From: Acetobacteraceae bacterium
GTDB taxonomy: Bacteria > Pseudomonadota > Alphaproteobacteria > Acetobacterales > Acetobacteraceae
Length of the DNA stretch: 56,704 bases
NCBI GenBank assembly: GCA_030041375.1
Contig: JASHOA010000041.1
Location: 1 to 56,704, forward strand
Direction: 5' to 3'
The notes under the pieces were generated by a model. That model was not told the DNA's origin, made no database searches, and saw only the letters and a list, made by a program, of their open reading frames with translations. The translations under genes and the position numbers were made by a program. Numbering within the stretch: the stretch's first letter is position 1; each line of letters begins with the position of its first letter. This document shows positions 7,798 through 14,881 of the stretch, piece by piece.

Positions 7798-8238
7798 ATG
7801 ACCGCACCCGGCCCGGAGGGCAACCCGCCCCCCATTCGCCACGTACTCGAAACATCTCTCTATGTCGCGGATCCTCCGCGCGCCCAGGCCTTCTATCAGC
7901 GCCTGTTCGGGTTTCAGATTCTGTTCGCCGATGCCCGCCTCTCGGCCCTCGCTATTCCCGGTCCCGGCGTGCTGCTTCTCTTCCGCCACGCAGCCTTCGA
8001 AAAGCCGGCCAGAACCCCGGGCGGCATCATTCCTCCCCATGGCGGCGCCGGACCTCTGCATCTCTGCTTCGCGATCGCTGCTTCCGACCTCGCTTCCTGG
8101 GAGGCGCGCCTTGCCGCCCTCGCCATTCCGCTCGAAAGCCGCGTGCGCTGGCCACGCGGAGGCGAGAGCCTCTATTTCCGCGACCCCGACTTTCACCTCG
8201 TCGAGCTTGCCACCCCGGGCCTCTGGGCGAATTACTGA
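7798..8238 (+). CDS. Glyoxalase/bleomycin resistance (VOC) family protein
   Basis: A 146-residue vicinal-oxygen-chelate fold protein. It has HVLETSLYVADPPRAQAFYQ at the start of the first beta-alpha-beta-beta-beta module, HLCFAIAASDL in the middle, and YFRDPDFHLVELATPG closing the second. The potential metal ligands (His of HVLET, His of LHLCF, Glu of LVEL) are all present, so it may be an active metal-dependent lyase or dioxygenase. The substrate is unknown. ATG 7798 lies 10 bp from the divergent aldolase start, and its stop overlaps the end of the convergent gene by 7 bp. Confidence 0.82.
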   Translation: MTAPGPEGNPPPIRHVLETSLYVADPPRAQAFYQRLFGFQILFADARLSALAIPGPGVLLLFRHAAFEKPARTPGGIIPPHGGAGPLHLCFAIAASDLASWEARLAALAIPLESRVRWPRGGESLYFRDPDFHLVELATPGLWANY

Positions 8239-8738
8239 AGCAGCCGATGCGCCACCAGCCAGGCCGCCGCCCGCTCCCACGCCAGATCGTTGTCGCCACG
8301 CAGGCCCGCCGTCCCCGCCGCAATCACGCGCCCGCTCGGCACCGCCCGGATCGTGATGTTCATATCCACGATCAGGAGCGAGACCTTCTGCACGAGGCCC
8401 GTGACCACCGCCTCAGCGTCGAGCTGCCGTGCCAGCGCAACTGCGCATCCGTCGCAGCCATAGAGATCGTTCTCGGCCATTTCCCGGGCGATCGGCCGCG
8501 TGTCGATCGGCACGTAGCCGCCGGATTTCTCCAGGAGCCGTATCACTTCCTTCCCGACCAGCCCGAGCCTCGCAACATCGGCTGCCTCCGGCTTCTGGCC
8601 GGGATTCGGGCGGCTGGTATCCTCGAGCGTGAAAGGAAGAAACACCGTTCTGAGCGGCGCCTTCGCGCACGCCGGAACGCCCGCCGCCGCCACCACCGCA
8701 AGCGCAAAGAAGCGCCGCCGCCTGACAAGCCGCGTCAT
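8232..8738 (-). CDS. Exported protein of unknown function (DUF2380/DUF3280-like)
   Basis: A 168-residue protein with a basic N-terminus (TRLVRRRRF), a hydrophobic segment and GVPAC, which could be a lipobox or a Sec cleavage region. The mature part has a conserved CDGCAVALARQLDAEAV block near residue 95 and TGLVQKVSLLI. I recall this pattern from alphaproteobacterial proteins grouped as DUF2380/DUF3280, small periplasmic proteins with no established role; that assignment is from memory. The paired cysteines in CDGC could form a disulfide. It converges on the glyoxalase-like gene with a 7-bp overlap. Confidence 0.68.
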   Translation of the reverse strand: MTRLVRRRRFFALAVVAAAGVPACAKAPLRTVFLPFTLEDTSRPNPGQKPEAADVARLGLVGKEVIRLLEKSGGYVPIDTRPIAREMAENDLYGCDGCAVALARQLDAEAVVTGLVQKVSLLIVDMNITIRAVPSGRVIAAGTAGLRGDNDLAWERAAAWLVAHRLLQ

Positions 8739-9275
8739 GGCGCGGCCAGCTCTCCTCGCTCCGCCGTCTGACCGGCGCCGTTGCGACAGGAGGCGAGTTT
8801 CCCCTCGGGTAGCAGTAGCCGCATCGACTCACCTATAGCGCCAGCCCGACCGGCGCGCATCAGCTCGGCGCTGTCGCTCTCTGTTATTCTTGAGCCCTTT
8901 CCACGCCCCACCTGAGGTGTCCCTACGAAGGGCTGCAATCGGGTCGCGCTACCGCCAACTGCCGGGCTTCGGAATTACGAACGCGTGCTGTCCGCTCAGC
9001 CAGGATCCGGCCGCCCACCGCGGCATCGCGCCTCGCCACGTCGCCTGCCGTTGGTGTCCCTGCGCTCAGGGACACGCTCGGCTCATCCGAGGGATGAGCG
9101 CACCGCCTCAACGGGAAAGGCCAGTCGTGGCCGGCGCTCTCCTCGGCTCGAGCACAATCCTATGGCGGCAACACGAAAAATTGTGCAGCAGTCCGGATTT
9201 CTCCCTCGACTTCTAGTTGGTTTTCTGCAATTGTCTCACATACGAACAAAACCCATCCTCATCGGAGGACGTCCA
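8739..9275. other. 537-bp non-coding stretch with two tandem hairpins
   Basis: I see no convincing gene here. Base composition falls toward the right end (9190-9260), probably holding the promoter of the lipoprotein gene. The clearest structures are two adjacent perfect inverted repeats. The first is 9054-9075 (GTGTCCCTG, CGCT loop, CAGGGACAC) and the second 9081-9099 (GCTCATCC, GAG loop, GGATGAGC). They are 5 bp apart, without a T-run. They may be an intergenic repeat, an RNA element or a remnant of a mobile sequence. Confidence 0.5.
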
Positions 9276-9977
9276 ATGCCTAAAGCCAGAAGCCGCCCGC
9301 CCCGGTCGGTGGCGCGCCGCATCGCGCCCTTCGTTTCGCTACTTCCTCCCCTGCTCGTTGCCGGATGCGGGACGTCTATCTTCGCTACCCGGGCGACGGA
9401 CCCGGTGGTCATCGACGGTTTTTACGGAAACGTCCAAACTCCTTACTATGAAGTAGTGTCAACCACAGCCGGCCGCCGGAGCATCTTTGTCCAGTTCAGA
9501 AACCCAGATGGAACGAGGGTTGATAAACCCCACATCTGCTCCGAGCCACCCCCCGACGCAGTCGACGCCCTAGCCAACTCGTTGACGCTCTCGGCGAAGG
9601 GCGGCGCTGGCGGCAGTAACGGCCCGCAAGGCTCAGTAGACTTCAGCCACTATTACGACGTCGCCTCTCAACTCGGTCTTTACCGATCCCAGGGACTCCA
9701 GTTTCTTCGCGACCAGACCTTCCAGCTCTGCCTCCGCGCCATAATGACGACCATGTCGCCCTCAGATTGGGCCCAACAGCAGCAATCCCTCATCAGTACC
9801 GCAGAAACACTAATTGAAAAGGAGATGCCGGCGATCGCCGCAGCAAAGAACGCGGCAACGACCGTGCAGGCAAAACTCGCAGCGAACGCGGGCAGCCCGC
9901 CCACCGCACAGGCGCAAAATCCACCGAGCGGAGCTGGGCAGCCGCCTAAGACGCCGCTTAAGGCAAATGGTCAGTAG
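9276..9977 (+). CDS. Putative lipoprotein of unknown function
   Basis: A 233-residue protein. The N-terminus is strongly basic, followed by a hydrophobic core and the lipobox LLVAGC (Cys at about residue 31), so it is probably lipid-anchored. The mature region holds FYGNVQTPYYEVVSTT and a long helical, Gln/Ala-rich middle, and ends in a Pro/Gly/Ala-rich low-complexity tail from about 205. I do not recognise the family. The start is set by CGGAGGA at 9263-9269. Codon use is clearly less GC-biased than in surrounding genes (AAAC, ACTAAT, AGAAAC codons), which points to horizontal acquisition. No neighbour suggests a partner. Confidence 0.7.
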   Translation: MPKARSRPPRSVARRIAPFVSLLPPLLVAGCGTSIFATRATDPVVIDGFYGNVQTPYYEVVSTTAGRRSIFVQFRNPDGTRVDKPHICSEPPPDAVDALANSLTLSAKGGAGGSNGPQGSVDFSHYYDVASQLGLYRSQGLQFLRDQTFQLCLRAIMTTMSPSDWAQQQQSLISTAETLIEKEMPAIAAAKNAATTVQAKLAANAGSPPTAQAQNPPSGAGQPPKTPLKANGQ

Positions 9978-10261
9978 GCGTGATGCTCAAAGCGCCGAGA
10001 CAGCAGCCTCAGGTCCATCCCGGATCTCAACATCAGCCCGGAGCGGTCACGCGGGCATAGAAGAAGGCGAAACAGGAAGCAGGGCGGCGCACTACCGACG
10101 ACTGAGCCCCACACGCACGGCCGCTGACGACCGCGCCTGAGTCGCGCCGCAGCCCAGATCGGGGGGGCCGCCGAAAATGGCGTGCTTTACGAGGAACTCG
10201 CACGACGATGTCCTTCCCAGCCGATGGCGGCCGCACCGGCCCTCCGCCGGCCAGCGTCTCC
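9978..10261. other. 284-bp intergenic stretch, nothing assigned
   Basis: No credible gene, tRNA or T-tailed terminator is visible between the lipoprotein gene and the end of the convergent 13-gene operon. The segment next to the operon end is very GC-rich (10220-10260), with GGCCGG repeats that could form a weak stem. Confidence 0.4.
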
Positions 10262-10699
10262 CTACCGGCAGCAGCCCGAAATGCCCGGCTCGCAGCACGC
10301 GCAGCCGAATGCCGCGCAGCAATCGATTTTAGAGCCGCAATGACACCCGCACCCGCAGTCCCGCTCTCCCCACCCGTACTCTCCTTGCGGCAGCATCATT
10401 GCCGCCCCGCCGAGCGCCCCCGCGCTGCTCGCCAGAACGGCATTCAGAAGCTCGATCCCGAGCCTGACCGTCGAGCCGAGCCCTTCCCCGATCGAGCGCA
10501 CCCCGCCGCCCGCCGCCTGGCCCGGAGCCCCGAATGCGGTCAGCGACGGCGGCACCGCCCAACCCGGCATTCCCCCCGGGCCCATCATCACGGGCATCAT
10601 CACCGGCATCGCACCTTCCGCCATCCGCGCCTTGTAGCGCGCGAATTCCGCTGCCGCCGCATTCTCTGTCTTGCCCGCACCCGTTTCCGATCCGCTCAT
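10262..10699 (-). CDS. Cys-rich C-terminal tail protein, last gene of the 13-gene operon
   Basis: A 145-residue protein with no recognised family. The N-terminal third is helical and Ala/Met-rich (AEFARYKARMAEG, then a Met/Pro/Gly run). The middle is an amphipathic Gly/Ala/Leu helix (VRLGIELLNAVLASSAG), and the last 35 residues contain eleven cysteines (DCGCGCHCG, CC, CACC) ending in SGCCR. There is no signal peptide. Such a tail could bind metal, form disulfides or be a lipid-attachment site; nothing in sequence decides. The start at 10699 is chosen because the open frame upstream overlaps the previous gene. It is the distal gene of a minus-strand operon beginning at 17724. Confidence 0.66.
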   Translation of the reverse strand: MSGSETGAGKTENAAAAEFARYKARMAEGAMPVMMPVMMGPGGMPGWAVPPSLTAFGAPGQAAGGGVRSIGEGLGSTVRLGIELLNAVLASSAGALGGAAMMLPQGEYGWGERDCGCGCHCGSKIDCCAAFGCACCEPGISGCCR

Positions 10700-10715
10700 C
10701 TTCGCGCCTCCCCGC

Positions 10716-11306
10716 TCAGCAGCCGCAACTGAAAATCTCGCACCAGCGCACGCGCGCCGTCGCATTGAGGGTAATGACGGTGAGCGTCGCCCCGGGCTTG
10801 GTCGTGATCACGCCCTCCTTCACCCGATACGGCGTCCCGGCACTCTCCTGCCGCGCCCAGATCATCACCGTCCCTTCGCTGTCGGCCACTTCGACCAGCA
10901 CGATGCAGGCCTGCGTCGTCACCGATGCCGCGTATTCCACCGAAAGCGATCCACAGCATCCTCCACCAATGAACGCCGTGCCACTGCCGATGTTCTGCGC
11001 CGACAACGCCTCGGCACCGGCAACCGCGGGCTGGAAGCGCGCCAGCATCGCTTTCGTCATCGTATCGAGCGGCGCGCCTGCACTCCCCGCGGCAGTCCCC
11101 GGCGTCTGCCCCTGCCCCGTCGCCGTCGGCTGCACCAGGAGTTCCTTCGCCTCGCGCCGGCACTCCCGGCAGCCGCAACGGCACGCGCTGCTCGGCGCCC
11201 CGCAACGGCCGCAATATCCCGGCCCTCTGCCCGCCGGCATCGGCCCGGCCATCGGCACGAAGCCGCGCGTGCCGCTGGTGCGTGCCGCCTCGAACGGTCT
11301 CAGCAT
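10716..11306 (-). CDS. Cys-rich beta-domain protein, paralogue of next upstream gene
   Basis: A 196-residue protein with two cysteine features. Near residues 30-50 is a zinc-ribbon-like set, YCGRCGAPSSACRCGCREC. At the end is VRWCEIFSCGC, finishing in -CGC. Between about 110 and 185 lies a predicted beta-sandwich (SLSVEYAAS, VEVADSEGTVMIWARQE). The block NATARVRWCE is shared with the 133-residue protein encoded just upstream, so the two genes are diverged tandem duplicates. There is no signal peptide. GGAAGGGGAG precedes the start at 11306. Function unknown; probably a structural or ligand-binding component. Confidence 0.68.
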   Translation of the reverse strand: MLRPFEAARTSGTRGFVPMAGPMPAGRGPGYCGRCGAPSSACRCGCRECRREAKELLVQPTATGQGQTPGTAAGSAGAPLDTMTKAMLARFQPAVAGAEALSAQNIGSGTAFIGGGCCGSLSVEYAASVTTQACIVLVEVADSEGTVMIWARQESAGTPYRVKEGVITTKPGATLTVITLNATARVRWCEIFSCGC

Positions 11307-11325
11307 CGCTCGCTCTCCCCTTCCT

Positions 11326-11727
11326 TCAGCAGCAGCAGACCCGCTCGCACCAGCGCACCCGCGCCGTTGCATTCGTCACGGAGAGCGTCACCACCGCACC
11401 GGCATGCACCGCACCCAGCCCCTCGTACACGTGATAGCCGGCCGCGATGCTCGTATCGCTCCAGGTCGTCGTCTTGCCGTCGGCCACGATCGTCACTGTC
11501 ACCGAGGGGCTCGTCGCCCCGCTCGCCACGGAATACTCGACCGTGAGCCGGCTTTCTCCCCGTCCGCCGACCAGGGCCGATTTGCTGGGCGTCGTCGCGT
11601 CGGCGTCGATCTCCTCCACCACCATCTGCTCGGCCGGCCCTTGCCAGAGCATCACCGGCATCCAGGCCACCGGATACCCTGAGCAACGCGGCGGCCCGCA
11701 ATACGGCATCGCCGATGGCATGTGCAT
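11326..11727 (-). CDS. Small Cys-tailed beta-domain protein, paralogue of downstream gene
   Basis: A 133-residue protein of unknown family. A Pro/Cys-rich N-terminus (MPYCGPPRCSGYP) precedes a beta-rich domain (LTVEYSVASG, VTVTIVADGKTTTWSD, VTLSVTNATARVRWCE). The last three residues are all cysteine (ERVCCC). NATARVRWCE matches the C-terminal region of the neighbouring 196-residue protein. AAGGAGGGAG lies just upstream, so translation may begin at 11727 or at ATG 11721. Cytoplasmic by absence of a signal. The -CCC terminus resembles eukaryotic double-cysteine prenylation ends, a similarity of shape only. Confidence 0.68.
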   Translation of the reverse strand: MHMPSAMPYCGPPRCSGYPVAWMPVMLWQGPAEQMVVEEIDADATTPSKSALVGGRGESRLTVEYSVASGATSPSVTVTIVADGKTTTWSDTSIAAGYHVYEGLGAVHAGAVVTLSVTNATARVRWCERVCCC

Positions 11728-11739
11728 CGTCTCCCTCCT

Positions 11740-11940
11740 TCAGCTTTGCGGCCGCTTGGCCGGCGCCGCTTCCGGCTTCGTCAGATCACGCACGATCACG
11801 AGCAGATCGTTCACGATTCCGAAGCCCGCAGACAGGAATCCCGTCGCGCTGTCCGAAAGCTTGCCGAGGATCTTGTTGTCGATCAGCGCTCCGGCGGTGT
11901 CGTGCACCAACTGTTGCAGCGGTCCCGGAATCGTTGCCAT
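11740..11940 (-). CDS. Small amphipathic-helix protein of unknown function
   Basis: A 66-residue protein: one long predicted helix from about residue 6 to 52 (LQQLVHDTAGALIDNKILGK, then SATGFLSAGFGIVNDLLVIV) followed by a short charged Pro/Ala tail. The hydrophobic, glycine-spaced second half could lie in or on a membrane or lipid surface. I do not recognise a family. It is 15 bp downstream of the flavoprotein gene and 12 bp upstream of the next, so it belongs to the same operon. Similar Gly/Ala/Leu helices recur in other proteins of this operon. Confidence 0.6.
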   Translation of the reverse strand: MATIPGPLQQLVHDTAGALIDNKILGKLSDSATGFLSAGFGIVNDLLVIVRDLTKPEAAPAKRPQS

Positions 11941-11955
11941 TGCCTTCTCCCTCGC

Positions 11956-13389
11956 TCACGCTCTCCCGCTTGCGGCCAGCATCGCCACTTCGCGCTCCGC
12001 GAGCCTGAGCGCCTTGCTCGCCACCTCCGAGGCCCAGCCGAGATTCGCAAGCGGCGCGCCAAGCGCCGCTCTTCCGGCCCCAGCGAGACTCGAAGCGGCC
12101 ATGCGCGCGAGCCCGGGCTCTCCCTCGCGCCTCCGCAAAACCGCCCGCCACGCCTCGACATTCTTTGGAAACGCCCGAAGGACGGCCGCCGGCGAAACGG
12201 CCAGCCGCTGCGCCAGAACCCCGCTGAATACCCCGGCGGCAAAGGCGCGAAAGGAGGCATCCTCGTTGGTCAGCCGCCCGATCCGCTCCAGCATCAGGAG
12301 ACAGAAATCGCGGAGGGCCGGATTTTTTGCAATGGTCAGGAAAAGCTCCGCCGTCTGCCAGTCCTGCCCGCTCTCGTTCTCCCAAAGACTCTGATAAAGC
12401 GCCAGGCTTTCCGCCGAGAAATCCCCCGCCTCGAGCGCCGCTTCCGCCGCCCGCGCCGCGTAGCAGCCGCTTTCCATCGCCTTGTGGATGCCGCCCCCGT
12501 TCAGCGGATCCGACTGGTTCGCCGCATCCCCCACCAGCATCACCCGGGCATCGAAAATGCGTTCCGGCCGGAAGAACGCCGAGGAGCCGCCGGAGATCGC
12601 CCCACAGGGCTCGGCCCCTCGGAGCACCTCGGCAAGCTCGCGCCCGAGGAACCGCCGGAACGTCAGGCGCGGCGCCTCCGGAAGCGCAAATGCGGGATCG
12701 ATCGCGTAGCCGAGCCCGACATTGGCGAATCCCGTCTCGTCCACGAACAGCCATCCATAGCCCGGGAAATAGGAGCGGTCGAAATAGACCTTGATCGGCG
12801 CGCCTTCGCACTTCACACCCGTGAAATAGCCGCGCACCGAAACCGCCATCACCCCGCTCTTCAGCCGGTTGCCGATCGCGCGCGAGACGGCCGAACTCAC
12901 CCCGTCCGCCCCGATCACGATTTTGCCCCGGAATTGCTCGCTTTTTCCACCACTCCTCGCGAACACCGAGACCGCGCCTTCCGCCAGCTCGAGACCGCGC
13001 ACCACCCATCCCGGCCGGAACTTTGCCCCCTTGCGCACCGCGTTCCTGAGCAGGATATGGTCGAACCGCCTCCGATCCAGCAGCACCGCGAAGTCCGGAT
13101 AGCGGCCAGGGGGCGGAAATCCCGCCGAGAGCGCCCTCCTTCCGTTGATGTAAAGATCGCACGTCTTGATGCAGCCCCTGGTCTCGGCCAGCACTTCTTC
13201 CGCCACGCCGAGCCGGTCCATCCAGGCAATCGCCTGCGGCGTCAGCCCGTCACCGCACACCTTCTCACGGGGGAAGTCGGACTTGTCGAGAACCAGCACG
13301 TCGATCCCCCGCCCGGCCAGGAAACCCGCCGCCGCTGCCCCGCCTGGCCCCGCGCCCACCACGATCACATCGTAGAGCGCGCCGCTCAC
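11956..13389 (-). CDS. Geranylgeranyl-reductase-like FAD-dependent oxidoreductase
   Basis: A 477-residue flavoprotein of the GGR/p-hydroxybenzoate-hydroxylase superfamily. A Rossmann FAD motif VVGAGPGG sits at residues 10-17, KVCGDGLTPQAI at 43-54 and GADGVSS at 160-166. The second FAD motif GDAANQSDPLNGGGI at 287-301, with its NGGGI ending, is characteristic of geranylgeranyl reductases. These enzymes saturate isoprenoid double bonds of lipids, quinones or chlorophyll side chains using a reduced cofactor. A C-terminal helical extension of about 120 residues follows. Its start overlaps the stop of the previous gene (13386-13389, ATGA). With the isoprenoid-synthase-like first gene it suggests the operon makes or modifies an isoprenoid. 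Confidence 0.82.
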   Translation of the reverse strand: MSGALYDVIVVGAGPGGAAAAGFLAGRGIDVLVLDKSDFPREKVCGDGLTPQAIAWMDRLGVAEEVLAETRGCIKTCDLYINGRRALSAGFPPPGRYPDFAVLLDRRRFDHILLRNAVRKGAKFRPGWVVRGLELAEGAVSVFARSGGKSEQFRGKIVIGADGVSSAVSRAIGNRLKSGVMAVSVRGYFTGVKCEGAPIKVYFDRSYFPGYGWLFVDETGFANVGLGYAIDPAFALPEAPRLTFRRFLGRELAEVLRGAEPCGAISGGSSAFFRPERIFDARVMLVGDAANQSDPLNGGGIHKAMESGCYAARAAEAALEAGDFSAESLALYQSLWENESGQDWQTAELFLTIAKNPALRDFCLLMLERIGRLTNEDASFRAFAAGVFSGVLAQRLAVSPAAVLRAFPKNVEAWRAVLRRREGEPGLARMAASSLAGAGRAALGAPLANLGWASEVASKALRLAEREVAMLAASGRA

Positions 13390-14042
13390 CCGCCCCCCTC
13401 CACGCTCAACGCCACGGGAATGCGCATCGCCCCATCGCCCAGCACCACCACGCTGCCCCGATAGAGGTCGGGCGGCGCGGTTTCGGGAATCGTCCCCTCC
13501 AGCAGGAACTTCTCGAAATCCATCGGCGCGATCCGGGCTTCCCGCGGCGTCACGGTCAGCGCTCCGGCGGGCAATGCCGTCCCGCTCCGCTCGCCGGCGA
13601 AGGCCTCGGCAACGGCCGTGACATCCTTCTCCGCGGTCGCCGATTCATTGTTGATCGAAAACGAGATGCGCACCCGTCCACCCGCTTTGAGGAGAAGCCG
13701 GTTGGTGATGCCGAAAGAGGGCGCCGCCGGCTCCGCCCCCGCCGCCACTCCCGCCGTGCCGCCCCCTTGAGCGACGGAGCCCGGCGGCACCGCCGCCTCC
13801 TCCGCGCCCGGATTCACCATCCGCTCGATGATCTTCGTCTGCGCCGCGCCGCCGATGGTGCCGAGCATCGTGAGCCCGAGCGACAACCCCGCCTCCGCCA
13901 GATCGAGCCCGCGTGCCAGAAGCTCGCCGAACCGATCGAGCCTCGCCTTGAGATCGAGTACGTCCTCGGCGGGCCGGCCGGATGCCGCCGCGGATTCCTC
14001 CGCCGCCTGGCCGCCGGCGCTGCCGTTGCCGCGCTCAGCCAT
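13386..14042 (-). CDS. Protein of unknown function with helical N-terminus and beta domain
   Basis: A 218-residue protein with no recognised family. Residues 25-75 form a helix with a hydrophobic stretch (LARGLDLAEAGLSLGLTMLG). After a Gly/Ala linker, residues about 110-215 look like an Ig-like beta-sandwich (RLLLKAGGRVRISFSINNES, GALTVTPREARIAP, YRGSVVVLGDGAMRIPVALS). The end could be a C-terminal strand-swapping module. There is no signal peptide and, unusually for the operon, no cysteine cluster. It overlaps the genes on both sides (8 bp upstream, 4 bp downstream), implying translational coupling. Confidence 0.62.
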   Translation of the reverse strand: MAERGNGSAGGQAAEESAAASGRPAEDVLDLKARLDRFGELLARGLDLAEAGLSLGLTMLGTIGGAAQTKIIERMVNPGAEEAAVPPGSVAQGGGTAGVAAGAEPAAPSFGITNRLLLKAGGRVRISFSINNESATAEKDVTAVAEAFAGERSGTALPAGALTVTPREARIAPMDFEKFLLEGTIPETAPPDLYRGSVVVLGDGAMRIPVALSVEGGG

Positions 14043-14265
14043 GCGGGCGGCATCCGTAGCAGGGCGGCTCGCAGCAGACGCGCCACTCGACCCGCCCCCG
14101 GCAGCAACAGCGATCCCGTTCCGGACCCCACATGATCTCTTCCAGCGTCTCGCGTATCATCCGGCTCTCCCATCGCGCGAGATGCACCGCCGCTCGCGTG
14201 AGCCCGACCGCCAGCACCGCCGCCAGCCTCTCGATCCCATCCCGGCCGGTCCCGGCGCTCTGCAT
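14035..14265 (-). CDS. Small protein with amphipathic helix and Cys-rich tail
   Basis: A 76-residue protein. The first 50 residues are helical with a tryptophan-rich face (RLAAVLAVGLTRAAVHLARW, then RETLEEIMW). The last 25 contain eight cysteines (RCCCRGRVEWRVCCEPPCYG and one more), ending CRPHG. The start at 14265 follows GGGAGG. It begins 1 bp after the preceding gene's stop and overlaps the next start by 8 bp. The longer open frame extending upstream is only a shadow of the preceding gene. The combination of membrane-surface-type helix and cysteine tail recurs in the last protein of the operon. Confidence 0.6.
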   Translation of the reverse strand: MQSAGTGRDGIERLAAVLAVGLTRAAVHLARWESRMIRETLEEIMWGPERDRCCCRGRVEWRVCCEPPCYGCRPHG

Positions 14266-14266
14266 C

Positions 14267-14866
14267 TCAGCCTCCCGCCCGATAGGCGAAGCCGGGCGGC
14301 CCGAGGCGCAGTGCGCGCGCGTCCGCCGCCGGAACCGCCCGCGCGCATCGCTCCTCGAGCCGGCTCGGGATGGCCGGGTTGCCAACCGCCGCGACCTCGC
14401 CAAAACTCCGCGCGTGCGAGTGGGATTCTTCGCGCCTTGCGCAGTCCCGCGGCAGCACGCGGGTCTTGCCCGCGATCTCCACCCGCAGCACCTCGAGGCC
14501 CAGGAACCGCGCCCGCGCCGTGTACTGCGAAGGCAGCTCGAACATCTGGTGGATGCCGATCGCCAGCGGCGGAATCCGCCGCACATCGAGTTCCACCCCC
14601 GGCACCCGGCTCACCGAGAGATTGACCACCGGCAGCCGTGTCACGTTCAACCGGTCCACGTGCAGCGGATCGATCTCCCGCACCCGATCGACTCTCAGCG
14701 ATTCGACGAGCAGCGGCTCGACCTGGTTGAGTTCCTTGATATGCACCGCCACCGGGGCGATGTTCTGCACCTTCTCGATCGCCGCGATCGTCACCGGCGC
14801 GATATTGTCCACCTCGCCGATCGGGATCGGATCGACGCCCGTGACCTGCTGGATATTGACGTCCAC
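14267..14866 (-). CDS. Protein with short beta-repeats, unknown function
   Basis: A 199-residue protein. Residues 1 to about 105 are a run of imperfect 12-16-residue repeats with alternating hydrophobics and a Pro or Asp turn, for example VDPIPIGEVDNIAPVTIAAI, then NIAPVAVHIKEL, then REIDPLHVDRLNV. This pattern fits a beta-solenoid or stacked-strand fold and would make a rigid rod or face. The remainder (LGLEVLRVEIAGKTRVLPRD onward) is less regular and carries one Cys pair at most. There is no signal peptide. I do not recognise a family. A phage baseplate spike is a conceivable analogue, but no other phage gene is present. Confidence 0.62.
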   Translation of the reverse strand: MDVNIQQVTGVDPIPIGEVDNIAPVTIAAIEKVQNIAPVAVHIKELNQVEPLLVESLRVDRVREIDPLHVDRLNVTRLPVVNLSVSRVPGVELDVRRIPPLAIGIHQMFELPSQYTARARFLGLEVLRVEIAGKTRVLPRDCARREESHSHARSFGEVAAVGNPAIPSRLEERCARAVPAADARALRLGPPGFAYRAGG

Positions 14867-14881
14867 GGTTGCTTCCCTCCT

